DNA from: Lachnospiraceae bacterium
Lineage (GTDB): Bacteria; Bacillota; Clostridia; Lachnospirales; Lachnospiraceae
Direction of reading: 5' to 3'
Assembly (NCBI GenBank): GCA_017520155.1
Contig: JAFXGR010000060.1
Span: 1-56,110, forward strand
DNA: 56,110 nucleotides
A program made the position numbers and the translations under genes. Every line of letters begins with the position of its first letter. Positions within the stretch are counted from its first letter, which is position 1. Below, piece after piece: positions 33,816 through 42,239 of the stretch. The notes beneath the pieces were generated by a model, which was not told the DNA's origin, ran no database searches, and saw only the letters and a program-made list of their open reading frames with translations.

Positions 33816-34562
33816 TTATTTTTCCTCTCCTTCTGTAAGAAGTAATTTTTTTGTCACTTCAGATTTTGGTGTGGTAAATACCTGGCTTACCAGTCCTTCC
33901 TCCACTACCTTTCCTTCTTCCATAATGGCCACCTTGTGACAAATCTGTTTTACCACCTCCATCTGGTGAGTAATAATCACGATGGTAAGTCCCAGCTTCT
34001 CATTAATTTCCTTTAACAAGGCTAAAATATTGGAAGTAGTAATGGGATCCAGAGCACTGGTGGCTTCATCACAAAGCAAAATATCGGGATCTGTTGCTAA
34101 GGCTCTGGCAATCGCTACTCTTTGCTTTTGCCCTCCGGACAGCTGTGCCGGATAGGAGCTTTCCTTATCCCCCAGGCCTACCAGCTTTAGCAGCTCTCTC
34201 GCTTTTTCTCTTGCCTGCGCTTTTTTCTTTCCCGTAATTTCCAAAGGGAAGGTTACATTATCAAGAACTGTTCTTTGTGCCAAAAGATTAAAGTGCTGAA
34301 AAATCATTCCCATCTTTTGTCTTTCTTTTCTTAATTCTTCTTCTGACAGCTCCAACAGATTGGTATTACGAATCCATACCTTTCCTTTACTTGGAACCTC
34401 TAACAAATTAATACAACGAACCAAGGTGGATTTTCCTGCACCGGAAAAACCGATGATTCCAAAAATGTTCCCTTGATCTATAGTTAAGCTTACATCATTT
34501 ACTGCATGTAAATTAGTTTCCTTCGTTTGAAAGGTTTTGGTAATATGCTCCAAACGAATCAT
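33816..34562 (-). CDS. metN: Methionine-type ABC ATPase lacking the regulatory NIL domain
   Basis: 248 residues. A full ATPase core: Walker A GFSGAGKST, Q-loop GMIFQHFNLL, signature LSGGQKQRVAIARAL, Walker B ILLCDEATSALD, H-loop IITHQME. Canonical MetN is about 340 residues and ends in an ACT-like NIL domain that binds methionine and shuts the transporter. Here the protein ends about 15 residues after VFTTPKSEVTKKLLL. There is no frameshift and metI follows at once, so the short form is genuine. It should lack substrate trans-inhibition. Confidence 0.93.
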   Translation of the reverse strand: MIRLEHITKTFQTKETNLHAVNDVSLTIDQGNIFGIIGFSGAGKSTLVRCINLLEVPSKGKVWIRNTNLLELSEEELRKERQKMGMIFQHFNLLAQRTVLDNVTFPLEITGKKKAQAREKARELLKLVGLGDKESSYPAQLSGGQKQRVAIARALATDPDILLCDEATSALDPITTSNILALLKEINEKLGLTIVIITHQMEVVKQICHKVAIMEEGKVVEEGLVSQVFTTPKSEVTKKLLLTEGEEK

Positions 34563-34591
34563 ATAGGCGCCTCCTTTTGTATAACATCATG

Positions 34592-34661
34592 ATATTTTCG
34601 AAAATATTAGGAAATGTTGTATCCTGTGTTAATTATACACATCTAACCCTTTTGGTGTTAA
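34592..34661 (-). promoter_or_regulatory. metNIQ promoter with operator-like palindrome
   Basis: Minus strand -35 TTAACA (34656-34661), 18-nt spacer, extended -10 TGTGTATAAT (core 34632-34637). TTAACAC occurs twice around it. Downstream, ATATTTTCGAAAATAT (34592-34607) is a perfect 16-bp palindrome. No SAM or T-box leader is seen. Confidence 0.55.
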
Positions 34662-34664
34662 TTC

Positions 34665-34706
34665 TAAAAAAAAATGGCCCGTTATAGTTTTAAACTATAA
34701 CGGGCC
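34665..34706 (-). terminator. Terminator after the LysR gene
   Basis: Stem GGCCCGTTATAGTTT with its full complement (34676-34706), then nine T on the minus strand. Confidence 0.95.
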
Positions 34707-34720
34707 TATTATTTTCTTCT

Positions 34721-35629
34721 CTACAATACCTTTTCTCTATATTTTTTCAATTCTTCCACATAGCGGTTTCCCACCTTGCTTAACGGAACTTTTTTCTGCT
34801 TAATATAGCCAATATTCATGATCTCTGCCGTGTCTAAGGGAACAGCAATATACTCCTGTCTGTTTAATTCCTGGCAGATAATCCCGGAACAAAGGGTGTA
34901 GGCGTTAAGTCCCAGCATCAGATTTAAAAAGGTAGCTCTGTCATCAGCCTTAATAATTCTTGGATAATCTGCAGTGCTTAGTACTTCCTCGGCAAAATAA
35001 AAGGAATTACTGTCTCCTTGTTCAAAAGAAAGACAAGGATAGAGCTGAAGCTCTTCAAAACGGATTCTATCCTTTCTTGCCAAAGGGTGATACTGGCTCA
35101 TATATACATAAATATTACATTCAAACAAAGGACAAAATTCCAAGTCAGCTTCCCTAAGGATTTTGGAAATAAACTTATCGTTAAATTCATTTTTGTAGAT
35201 AATCCCCACCTCACTTTTTCTGAGACGGACATTTTCTATTACATCCTTTGTTTTTGTTTCATGAATGGCAAATTCGTACTTATCCATACCAAAACTTCTG
35301 GCCAAGGCAATAAAAGCCTCTACTGCAAAGGTATAGTGCTGGGTAGAAACAGAAAATTTCTTTTTAAAGGAATCACTTTCAATGTAGCGCTGTTCAATAA
35401 GCTGATATTGCTCCAGCATCTGTCTTGCATAGCCTAAAAATTCTTCTCCCTCCGGCGTGGGCACAATCCCTCTGTTGGATCTGGAAAAAATAGAAATATG
35501 GATCTCCTTTTCCAAATCTTTAATGGCATTGGATAAGCTGGGCTGACTAATAAATAGTTCTGCCGCTGCTTTATTCATGGACTTTTGTCTGGCGATCTCT
35601 ACCACATACCGAAGCTGCTGTAATGTCAT
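34721..35629 (-). CDS. LysR-family transcriptional regulator
   Basis: 302 residues. N-terminal winged helix-turn-helix (MTLQQLRYVVEIARQKSMNKAA... FISQPSLSNAIKDLE), followed by a type 2 periplasmic-binding-like effector domain. It starts 22 nt after the fecE-like stop with no terminator between, so it may share the transporter transcript. It is also next to metNIQ, whose promoter has a palindrome. Its target could be either. The effector is unknown. Confidence 0.92.
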   Translation of the reverse strand: MTLQQLRYVVEIARQKSMNKAAAELFISQPSLSNAIKDLEKEIHISIFSRSNRGIVPTPEGEEFLGYARQMLEQYQLIEQRYIESDSFKKKFSVSTQHYTFAVEAFIALARSFGMDKYEFAIHETKTKDVIENVRLRKSEVGIIYKNEFNDKFISKILREADLEFCPLFECNIYVYMSQYHPLARKDRIRFEELQLYPCLSFEQGDSNSFYFAEEVLSTADYPRIIKADDRATFLNLMLGLNAYTLCSGIICQELNRQEYIAVPLDTAEIMNIGYIKQKKVPLSKVGNRYVEELKKYREKVL

Positions 35630-35651
35630 ATACTTTTTCCCTTCTTGCGTT

Positions 35652-36407
35652 TTAACAATAATAGTACTTCCATTCTTTTCCTATTTGAAAACGTCCCATG
35701 GAAATACCAAAAACCTTCTGTATCACATCACTGTGATAAATTTCTTCCGGACTACCCATTTGTCGGATTCTTCCCCTTTCCATGATGACAAGATGATCTG
35801 CCTGGGAAAAAACCTGAGTAAGATCATGCAGTACCATAATAACGGTTTTTCCCTCTTTTGCCAATAGTTTTGCTTCCTCCATCACCTTCTTTTGGTGAGC
35901 CACATCCAGATTGGCCGTGGGCTCATCCATTAAAATTACCGGAGTCTGCTGGGCTAAAATCATAGCCAGATAAACTTTTTGCACCGTTCCTCCTGATAAT
36001 TCACTGAGACTTTTTTCCGCCAAATTTTCAATTCCCATAGTTTCCAAAGCCTCTTGTGCTATTTTATTATCTCTTTTTGTATATCTTCTGGGATAAGACA
36101 AGTGAGGAAATCTTCCATGAAGCACCATTTGAAATACGGTAATTTTGGAAGAAACCTTACTTTGGGGAAGATAGGCTATTCTTTTTGATCTCTCTTTTGG
36201 GGTGAGCTTTGTAAGAGACTCTTCACCAAAATATATTTCTCCCTGCTGTTTTGGCAGTAAACCGATAATGGACTTTAATAAGGAGCTTTTTCCGCAGCCA
36301 TTAGGACCTATTATTACATTTACTTTTCCCACAGGAAATTCTGCCTGCAGCTGATGAAGAACCTCTTCCTGCCCATAACTGCCGGACAAATTCTTTACCT
36401 TAATCAA
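35652..36407 (-). CDS. FecE/BtuD-type ABC transporter ATPase
   Basis: 251 residues. Walker A GPNGCGKSS, Q-loop YLPQSKV, signature LSELSGGTVQKVYLAMILAQ, Walker B VILMDEPTANLD and H-loop VLHDL are all present. It belongs to the class that energises siderophore, cobalamin and MolA-type molybdate import. The start overlaps the permease end by 8 nt. Together with the two genes upstream and the leader RNA at 39372 it forms one importer. Confidence 0.93.
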   Translation of the reverse strand: MIKVKNLSGSYGQEEVLHQLQAEFPVGKVNVIIGPNGCGKSSLLKSIIGLLPKQQGEIYFGEESLTKLTPKERSKRIAYLPQSKVSSKITVFQMVLHGRFPHLSYPRRYTKRDNKIAQEALETMGIENLAEKSLSELSGGTVQKVYLAMILAQQTPVILMDEPTANLDVAHQKKVMEEAKLLAKEGKTVIMVLHDLTQVFSQADHLVIMERGRIRQMGSPEEIYHSDVIQKVFGISMGRFQIGKEWKYYYC

Positions 36408-37449
36408 TCCTGTGTCCTCCCTTTCGTTTCAGCAAAAGATAAATAAAAAATATTCCTCCTATCAGGGAAATGAAAATCCCCACCGGTACTTCATAGGGCT
36501 GAAAGAAAACTCTTCCTGCCAAATCACAGCTGATTACAAAAAAAGCACCAAAAAATATACAAAAAGGTAAAAGCCGACTGCTTTGGGCACCTACCAGACT
36601 TCTTCCCAAATGGGGAATCATTAAGCCTACGAATCCCAAAAGTCCGCAAAAGCTTACTGCACATCCTGCCAACAAAGCTGAAAGAAGTAAAAATACTGTT
36701 CTCATTTTCTTTGCAGAAATCCCCAGACTTTGGGCTGTTTCCTCTCCCAGACTCATTAGATCCAGCTCCTTTGACAAGGTAAGTAAAAAAAGAAGAGCCA
36801 GAAGAATCAAGGTTCCTGCAGGAAGTAAACGGCTCCAAACCACAGAGGCAAATCCCCCCACCTTAAAATCCGTACTAATTAAAGATAAATCAGGCTTCAA
36901 GGTTAATATTCCTTCTGTGGCAGCATTTAATATGCTGTTCATCGCTACTCCCCCTAAAATAACAGTGGAACGGGAAGCACCAATCTTTTTTGCTCCAAAG
37001 GTAATAAAAAAAGCAGCGGTCATGGCTCCCAAAAAAGAAGACAGGGATATGGTCCATCCTCCCAAGGCTCCCAAGGCACAGGAAAGCACTATCCCGAAAC
37101 CGGCTCCTGAGTTTACCCCAATGATTCCCGGAGATGCCAATCCATTGGCCAGTACCGCCTGAATTACTGCTCCGGAAACTGACAGGGCTGCTCCTGCCAA
37201 GGCACAGGCCATGGTCCTGGGAAAACGGGCATACCAGAAGATATTTCCTTCCATAGAGCTGCCTCCTCCCTGAATAATTCCCTTCCAAAGTTCACCAAGG
37301 GTAAGCCTTGCCGCTCCCATGCAAAGACTAAGCAGGAAAACGACAAAGAGCAGTGCCACAGACAAGAAGATAACCAGTCTTTCTCTCTCTTTTTTGTTTT
37401 TTTTCCTATTCTTGTTTTCCTGTTGCCAGGATTTGTTCCAATTGTTCAT
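36400..37449 (-). CDS. FecCD-type ABC permease
   Basis: 349 residues from the ATG at 37449, chosen because GGGGAG lies 6 nt upstream. It overlaps the binding-protein gene by 44 nt. After a very basic N-terminus (NKNRKKNKKERER) there are about nine to ten membrane helices with the FecCD motifs GAALSVSGAVIQAVLANGLA, LGVNSGAG-like INSGAGFGIVLS, and GLLGFVGLMIPHLGRSLVG. The same permease family carries iron-siderophores, cobalamin and, in Haemophilus MolB, molybdate. Context here favours a molybdenum or tungsten oxyanion. Confidence 0.93.
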   Translation of the reverse strand: MNNWNKSWQQENKNRKKNKKERERLVIFLSVALLFVVFLLSLCMGAARLTLGELWKGIIQGGGSSMEGNIFWYARFPRTMACALAGAALSVSGAVIQAVLANGLASPGIIGVNSGAGFGIVLSCALGALGGWTISLSSFLGAMTAAFFITFGAKKIGASRSTVILGGVAMNSILNAATEGILTLKPDLSLISTDFKVGGFASVVWSRLLPAGTLILLALLFLLTLSKELDLMSLGEETAQSLGISAKKMRTVFLLLSALLAGCAVSFCGLLGFVGLMIPHLGRSLVGAQSSRLLPFCIFFGAFFVISCDLAGRVFFQPYEVPVGIFISLIGGIFFIYLLLKRKGGHRID

Positions 37450-38767
37450 AAGCTTCTCCCCATCGGGCATTAGGTTTTAAATTATAAAGATTCTTGTCCA
37501 TCAAAAAAACTTTATTTTTCTTTACCGCCGTTAACTGATTCCATAAGGGATTTTCACGAATAAAATCCTGCAGATGTTTTTCTGCCTCTTCTTTTTGGTC
37601 TCCTACCTGTACCCAAAAGATATAGTCAGGATCTTGTGCTAAAATATGCTCCACACTAAGATTTTCCAGCAGACTTTCATTACTGTCTGCAATATTAATA
37701 CAGCCTAGATCTGCAAGCATTTCTCCCAGTACATTTTCCTTACTGTTTTTTGCTCGGATACTGGCCGGTGACACTCTTAACGAGAGAATCTTTTTTTCTC
37801 CCTCTTTTTCCACTCTCTGTCTGCTTTTTTCCATAACCTCTGCAATCTTTTGCTGATTTAAGGTACCGTTTTTCTCATAAAGATCTTCTCTTCCTGTAAT
37901 CTCTGTACAAATTTTCAATACCCTTAAATAATCCTCAACATCCGTTACATCAAAATAAGCTGTGGGAATTTTTGCCGCCTCCAAAGTTTCTTCCCATTCT
38001 CTGTCTATCCTTGTATTGGTGCTTGCCAGCACAAAATCAGGCTCCGCCGCAAAAAGCTTTTCCAAGCTTAACTCCTTGGTTTTTCCCAGATTTACCACAT
38101 CTTCTTTTAAGGGAAGATCAAAATCATCCCAGGCATCGTCTGCTGAGGCCACAACCTCTCCTCCTGCAAGATACCACATATCTGCAAAACTCCCCAAAAG
38201 AGCAGCTACTCTTTTGGGGCCTTTTACCGTTACTTCTTTTCCCAAATCGTCAGTAAAGGTAATTTCTTTGCTGTCATTTTCCAAACCTTCTGACTTGTTG
38301 GTTTCTTCCTTATTTATAATAATCTCTACTACATCGGAAACACTTCGCTTACTGTTTTCATCTCCGAAAACAACCAGTCTAAGTTCCTCTCCTTCATAAA
38401 GAAGATACGCCTTATCCTCCAGCATAATTTCTTCTTTTAAAATCTCTGCTCCATAGGAATCGGAGGATACCACCTTTATAGAGCTATACTCTATTATTCC
38501 CTTATCTTCCAAAAGAGTTCTGATGAGAACACCCTGGCCACTTACCTTTTTTTCTTCTCCTTTTCCGTTAATCCTTGTTCCTTCCACCTGAATTAACGTT
38601 AAACCATCCAGGTCAACCAAAAGATCCTCCCCTTCCAGGGTAATCTTTAAGGTATTCTCAGGTATCTCCTCTCTGGACAAAAAATGAATACCGGCCATTA
38701 CTGCCGTCAATAGGATAAGAACTCCTATAAATAAAAGTAAACGATGATTATTTTTCTGTTCTGTCAT
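37406..38767 (-). CDS. Substrate-binding protein with an added N-terminal domain, membrane-anchored
   Basis: 453 residues. An N-terminal membrane helix (9-28) without a lipobox Cys is a signal anchor. Residues about 38-152 form a beta-rich domain (LDGLTLIQVEGTRINGKG, VLIRTLLEDKGI, VVEIIINK) that recalls the fold of molybdopterin-binding oxidoreductase (sulfite oxidase-like) domains without cofactor residues; this is tentative. Residues 165-453 are a FecB/BtuF-type binding domain (TDDLGKEVTVKGPKRVAALLGSFADMWYLAGG..., LFAAEPDFVLAS). It binds the substrate outside the cell for the FecCD permease. GGGAGAGAAG precedes the ATG. Confidence 0.88.
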   Translation of the reverse strand: MTEQKNNHRLLLFIGVLILLTAVMAGIHFLSREEIPENTLKITLEGEDLLVDLDGLTLIQVEGTRINGKGEEKKVSGQGVLIRTLLEDKGIIEYSSIKVVSSDSYGAEILKEEIMLEDKAYLLYEGEELRLVVFGDENSKRSVSDVVEIIINKEETNKSEGLENDSKEITFTDDLGKEVTVKGPKRVAALLGSFADMWYLAGGEVVASADDAWDDFDLPLKEDVVNLGKTKELSLEKLFAAEPDFVLASTNTRIDREWEETLEAAKIPTAYFDVTDVEDYLRVLKICTEITGREDLYEKNGTLNQQKIAEVMEKSRQRVEKEGEKKILSLRVSPASIRAKNSKENVLGEMLADLGCINIADSNESLLENLSVEHILAQDPDYIFWVQVGDQKEEAEKHLQDFIRENPLWNQLTAVKKNKVFLMDKNLYNLKPNARWGEAYEQLEQILATGKQE

Positions 38768-38786
38768 TGCTTCTCTCCCTTTTCCT

Positions 38787-39353
38787 TTATAATTTCCTTA
38801 ACAGCCCATGATGAAGTTTATTTTTTATTCCAAATCCTAATAATCCAAAGGCAGTTCCACTGCTGCAGGATACACATAAATATAATCCTAAAACCTGAAG
38901 TGGCAAAGAAAATACAAGCAGATTGGCAAAGGCAGAAGCCATTACCGCTGCGACAGCATTTGCAAATACCATTCTCTCTTTTGCAGAAAAGGAAAGAAGC
39001 TTACCTGCTTCATAGACTAAATCAATGGTTATTCCCGTAACCATAAAGCCTAAGGGCATAAAAATCCCCATACTCCCCACTCTGCCAAGGGCCAGGGCTA
39101 AAAATCCCTGAACCGTACCCATTAAGGTTGCCACAAAACGTTTTTCCTTTTCTGAAAATTCCGTATCAGAAAAACGAACAACTTCAGAGGCAATGACCAA
39201 AAACATTATGGAAAATGCAGTACTGACACCTCCGGGAATGTGGAGTGCTTCTGTAATAATATTTGCAAATGGATTAATCATTTTCTTGGTAAATATTCCA
39301 AGTACACAGCATAAAGCCATGAAATTTAACATGGCTAATTTTGAATATTTCAT
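38787..39353 (-). CDS. S-component-like integral membrane protein
   Basis: 188 residues from the ATG at 39353 (AAGGAG upstream); the frame is open further but that part is the leader RNA. Five to six hydrophobic helices, with GGVSTAFSIMFLVIASEVV and GSMGIFMPLGFMVTGITIDLVYE, resemble the substrate-specific S components of ECF transporters. No ECF T or A component is nearby. It is the first gene behind the candidate riboswitch and is followed by the FecBCD-like importer, so it probably serves the same substrate. Its precise role is unknown. Confidence 0.75.
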   Translation of the reverse strand: MKYSKLAMLNFMALCCVLGIFTKKMINPFANIITEALHIPGGVSTAFSIMFLVIASEVVRFSDTEFSEKEKRFVATLMGTVQGFLALALGRVGSMGIFMPLGFMVTGITIDLVYEAGKLLSFSAKERMVFANAVAAVMASAFANLLVFSLPLQVLGLYLCVSCSSGTAFGLLGFGIKNKLHHGLLRKL

Positions 39354-39371
39354 CTTCGAACTCCTTCTCAA

Positions 39372-39457
39372 CATGGGAAAGCATATCCGTTTCCAAATAT
39401 ACTCCGGTGGATTTATCCACGGTCGCACACCATGCAAAATTGTTTAGGTGAGACGAC
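39372..39457 (-). ncRNA. Structured leader RNA, candidate molybdenum-cofactor riboswitch
   Basis: On the minus strand after the mobA stop come three hairpins. The first is GTCG..CACC with GGTG..CGAC (39422-39457), whose loop carries CCTAAA... and GCATGG. The second is GTGGATAAATCCAC (39407-39420). The third is a 9-bp stem GTATATTTG / CGGATATGC closed by a GAAA tetraloop (39381-39402), flanked by GGA and TTTCC. CCUAAA/CAUGG is a near match to the 11-nt GNRA tetraloop receptor (CCUAAG/UAUGG), so the third loop could dock into the first stem. Moco riboswitches control molybdenum transport and Moco genes, which fits the position. The class assignment is from memory of the motif and needs a covariance search. 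Confidence 0.5.
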
Positions 39458-39474
39458 TCGAAATTCGTTAGTTG

Positions 39475-40047
39475 CTATTTTATTTTTTTATACTCTTCTT
39501 GTGTATTAATGTTTTGCAGCTTTAGACTTTGTTTTTCATCCAGCTGCACATATTTTACTGTTATTTTATCTAAAAAAACAGTAAGTCGGTAATTATTTTC
39601 TAAAATCTGTTTTTCCAGCAAAGGGGCCAGCTTTTTTTTATATACTCCGCAAAGGGGCTGAATACGCCCCTCTGCGGTTACTGCAATGACTGCATCTGTT
39701 TCTTCTGTCATTTCTCTGCAAAGCACCTCTGTCAGTTCTTTGGTAAGAAAAGGCATATCACAGGAGGTTAAAAACATGGCTTCCGACCGGCATAACGATA
39801 AAATGGTATGAATTCCCCCCATAGGTCCTCTGTGGGGATAATCATCGGAAACACTGTTAAAGCCGGCGGCAGAAAGTTCCTGCCTGTCTCCCCTTGCAAT
39901 AAACTTTTCCTCAAAGTCATTCAACTCCTCACAAAGTCGTTCAATAAAGGTTTGCTCTCCCAGAAAAAGCAGGGCCTTATCCTGTCCCATTCTGCTGCTT
40001 TTTCCTCCGGCTAAAATGCCGCACCCTATATTTTTTTTTAGGTTCAC
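39475..40047 (-). CDS. mobA: Molybdenum cofactor guanylyltransferase MobA
   Basis: 190 residues from a GTG (AAGGATTAGAAA upstream). The nucleotide-binding loop GILAGGKSSRMGQDKAL and the DDYPHRGPMGGI and TSCDMPFLT motifs define MobA. It joins GMP to molybdopterin to make the bis-MGD form needed by nitrate reductases of the NasA type. The gene is in the same direction as, and just downstream of, the nitrate reductase genes it serves. Confidence 0.93.
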   Translation of the reverse strand: MNLKKNIGCGILAGGKSSRMGQDKALLFLGEQTFIERLCEELNDFEEKFIARGDRQELSAAGFNSVSDDYPHRGPMGGIHTILSLCRSEAMFLTSCDMPFLTKELTEVLCREMTEETDAVIAVTAEGRIQPLCGVYKKKLAPLLEKQILENNYRLTVFLDKITVKYVQLDEKQSLKLQNINTQEEYKKIK

Positions 40048-40059
40048 ACTTTCTAATCC

Positions 40060-40992
40060 TTACTTTCTTTCTACTTTTGCTACCATAATTACAAAATTAA
40101 CAAGCACATAACCAATAATCATGGTGGTAAGATAAATCTGAATTCCACTGATTTGTGTTACTGTTTTTGCTAAGGACTCATTACCTATTCCGGTTAAATA
40201 GCCTGCCATTTTCTGACTTGCCACAATACCGATTGCCATAGGGAAGGTTAAACCGGCAAATCCGGGAACAAAGGAGTAAGCAAAAAATTTAGGAAGTTTT
40301 ACTACCACAAAAACTAAGGAAGCAAGTACGCAGGCATACAGCAGATATACCATAGCTTCCTTAGGCTCTTTAATTACATTAAGGTAACTTACCACACAAA
40401 GGGAACAAGGGGCCAGTACAACTGCCATAGTATGATATACAGAATCCTTTACTTCCACCTTAATTAATCTCCAAATCATAATGGGAATAAGGATGAAGTA
40501 AATAATAATTCCGTAATATACTACATATTTTAAAATTCCTGCTGCATTCATGGCACCTCCAACAACGCAGCTTACCATAATTCCATTGTAAGTTACAAAC
40601 CAACTGGGAACAAAGGTATTAATGTTTCTTTCCTTAATCACGTTGCGGTAGGTAAATACCAGCAAATGAACTACATGAATTCCCAGTCCAATTGCCCAAA
40701 GAGTCTTACCAAAGCCGGGAAGATAGTCAAAATAATAGCTTCCAAGAATCATTAATATCATATCAAAGGCTGCATATAAGCTGCAGGGCACTGTATTTTT
40801 GTATTCATTTACACATACTTTGGGATAAGTAATTATCTTTACTATATACAAAATCAGAATAATGGTTGCAGCCCACATGGTAAGGTGTCGTACCGTAGAA
40901 AATCCCATTCCATTATAAACATTACTTAAAGTCAGGGCTCCCACAAAGGTTGGTAATACGGGAACCGGCATCTTTTCCAGTCTTTTTATCAT
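40060..40992 (-). CDS. TDT-family (TehA/SLAC1/Ssu1-like) anion transporter
   Basis: 310 residues with about ten membrane helices. The start PVPVLPTFVGALTLSNVY and the helix TFVPSWFVTYNGIMVSCVVGG are typical of the tellurite-resistance/dicarboxylate transporter family, which also contains the sulfite exporter Ssu1 and plant anion channels. In this operon the cargo is likely nitrate, nitrite, sulfite or formate; the sequence does not decide. AGGAGGAG precedes the ATG. Confidence 0.88.
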   Translation of the reverse strand: MIKRLEKMPVPVLPTFVGALTLSNVYNGMGFSTVRHLTMWAATIILILYIVKIITYPKVCVNEYKNTVPCSLYAAFDMILMILGSYYFDYLPGFGKTLWAIGLGIHVVHLLVFTYRNVIKERNINTFVPSWFVTYNGIMVSCVVGGAMNAAGILKYVVYYGIIIYFILIPIMIWRLIKVEVKDSVYHTMAVVLAPCSLCVVSYLNVIKEPKEAMVYLLYACVLASLVFVVVKLPKFFAYSFVPGFAGLTFPMAIGIVASQKMAGYLTGIGNESLAKTVTQISGIQIYLTTMIIGYVLVNFVIMVAKVERK

Positions 40993-41006
40993 CCGTTCTC
41001 CTCCTG

Positions 41007-42239
41007 TTATTCTTCCTCAAAATAAAATTCAAAGTTATCATCAATATTAAAGAAATCAGAATAATCAATATCAAATAAAGGCTTCTTTACCTTAGATATA
41101 TCAATTCTTAAAGCAATAAGTTGCTGAAGGATACCGCAGTAAGCCAAATCCCCCTGTAAAATGGCCCCTTCAATTCTTCCTTTATAATGTACAATTTTCT
41201 TATAACTGTTTTCTGTTTCCTGAATTTCCACACTGTGATGTGCTCCTACAGGATTGGCAACTCCCAAAGACATAGTGGGAATTCCCAGAAAATTCATAGT
41301 GGATTTACTGGCAAAGAAATCCGTCATCTCTGCTTCGTTTCCTGTCATGGTAGTTGCTGCAATAATACTTTCCTTTACGGCAACAGGCCAGATAGGACTA
41401 AGTCCGGATACATCTCCTGCACCAAAAATATCTTCTTCACTGGTTCTTCCGGTATCATCATAAAGGAGACCAAACTTGTTGGTTTCAATTCCTGATCCTT
41501 CCAAAAATTCTACATTGGGACGAACACCGGCAGTAACGATAACATAATCACAGGCAATTTTTCTTCCGTCTGATAAAATCAAAGAAGTAACCTGGTGATT
41601 TTCATCCAACACTGCCTTGGAAATTCCTACACCGTAATACTGCTCTACTCCTTTTGCAGCAAAAGCATCCTGATATACCTTTGAGGCTTTTTCATCCAGC
41701 TGTTTAATCAGCATCCAACTTTCCCTTTCCACAATAATGGGTTTAACTCCCACTTCTAAAAGGCCTGTTACACAATCCATTCCCACAAGACCGGCACCAA
41801 TTACCACAAATCTGCTTTTTGTTTTGGCTGCCTCTTTGATTTCTTCCACATCTTCAATGTTTCTAAAGCCAACTACATTTTTTGCTTCCTTCAAATTTTC
41901 AATGGGTGGAATAAAGGTATGGGATCCGGTGGCAATTAACAGCTTATCATAATCAACCTCTTCCCCATCCTCTAATACTACCTTTTTCACTTCCGGTTTT
42001 ACTGCCGTGCAGGCCTTTCCCCTTTTCCATTCTACCTGATATAAGGTTTCAAAATCCGGCTCTACAAAATTTAATTTTTCCATATTCCGGATTCCTCCCA
42101 AATAATGGTGAAGAATACAACGGGAATAAATATCCTTATCTTTGGAAATCAAAACAATTTTTCCCTGAGGGTCCAGCTTTCTGATTTCTCTTACTGCATT
42201 AACACCTGCTGCCGAAGCTCCTAAGATTACGTATTTCAT
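41007..42239 (-). CDS. NAD(P)H/FAD-dependent reductase of the nitrate reductase complex
   Basis: 410 residues. The FAD-binding start is VILGASAAGVNAVREIR, the second dinucleotide fold is FVVIGAGLVGMDCVTGLLEVG, and the FAD motif is DIFGAGDVSGLSPIW. This is the NirB-N/rubredoxin-reductase-like group, also seen as the third gene of clostridial nitrate reductase operons. The start overlaps the ferredoxin gene by four bases. It probably passes electrons from NAD(P)H via the polyferredoxin to the molybdopterin subunit. Confidence 0.9.
   Translation of the reverse strand: MKYVILGASAAGVNAVREIRKLDPQGKIVLISKDKDIYSRCILHHYLGGIRNMEKLNFVEPDFETLYQVEWKRGKACTAVKPEVKKVVLEDGEEVDYDKLLIATGSHTFIPPIENLKEAKNVVGFRNIEDVEEIKEAAKTKSRFVVIGAGLVGMDCVTGLLEVGVKPIIVERESWMLIKQLDEKASKVYQDAFAAKGVEQYYGVGISKAVLDENHQVTSLILSDGRKIACDYVIVTAGVRPNVEFLEGSGIETNKFGLLYDDTGRTSEEDIFGAGDVSGLSPIWPVAVKESIIAATTMTGNEAEMTDFFASKSTMNFLGIPTMSLGVANPVGAHHSVEIQETENSYKKIVHYKGRIEGAILQGDLAYCGILQQLIALRIDISKVKKPLFDIDYSDFFNIDDNFEFYFEEE

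Noticed and set aside
39354-39437. N-terminal extension of the S-component-like protein (28 more codons)
   Set aside because: The extension overlaps the folded leader RNA, lacks a ribosome site and is not hydrophobic; the ATG at 39353 has AAGGAG.
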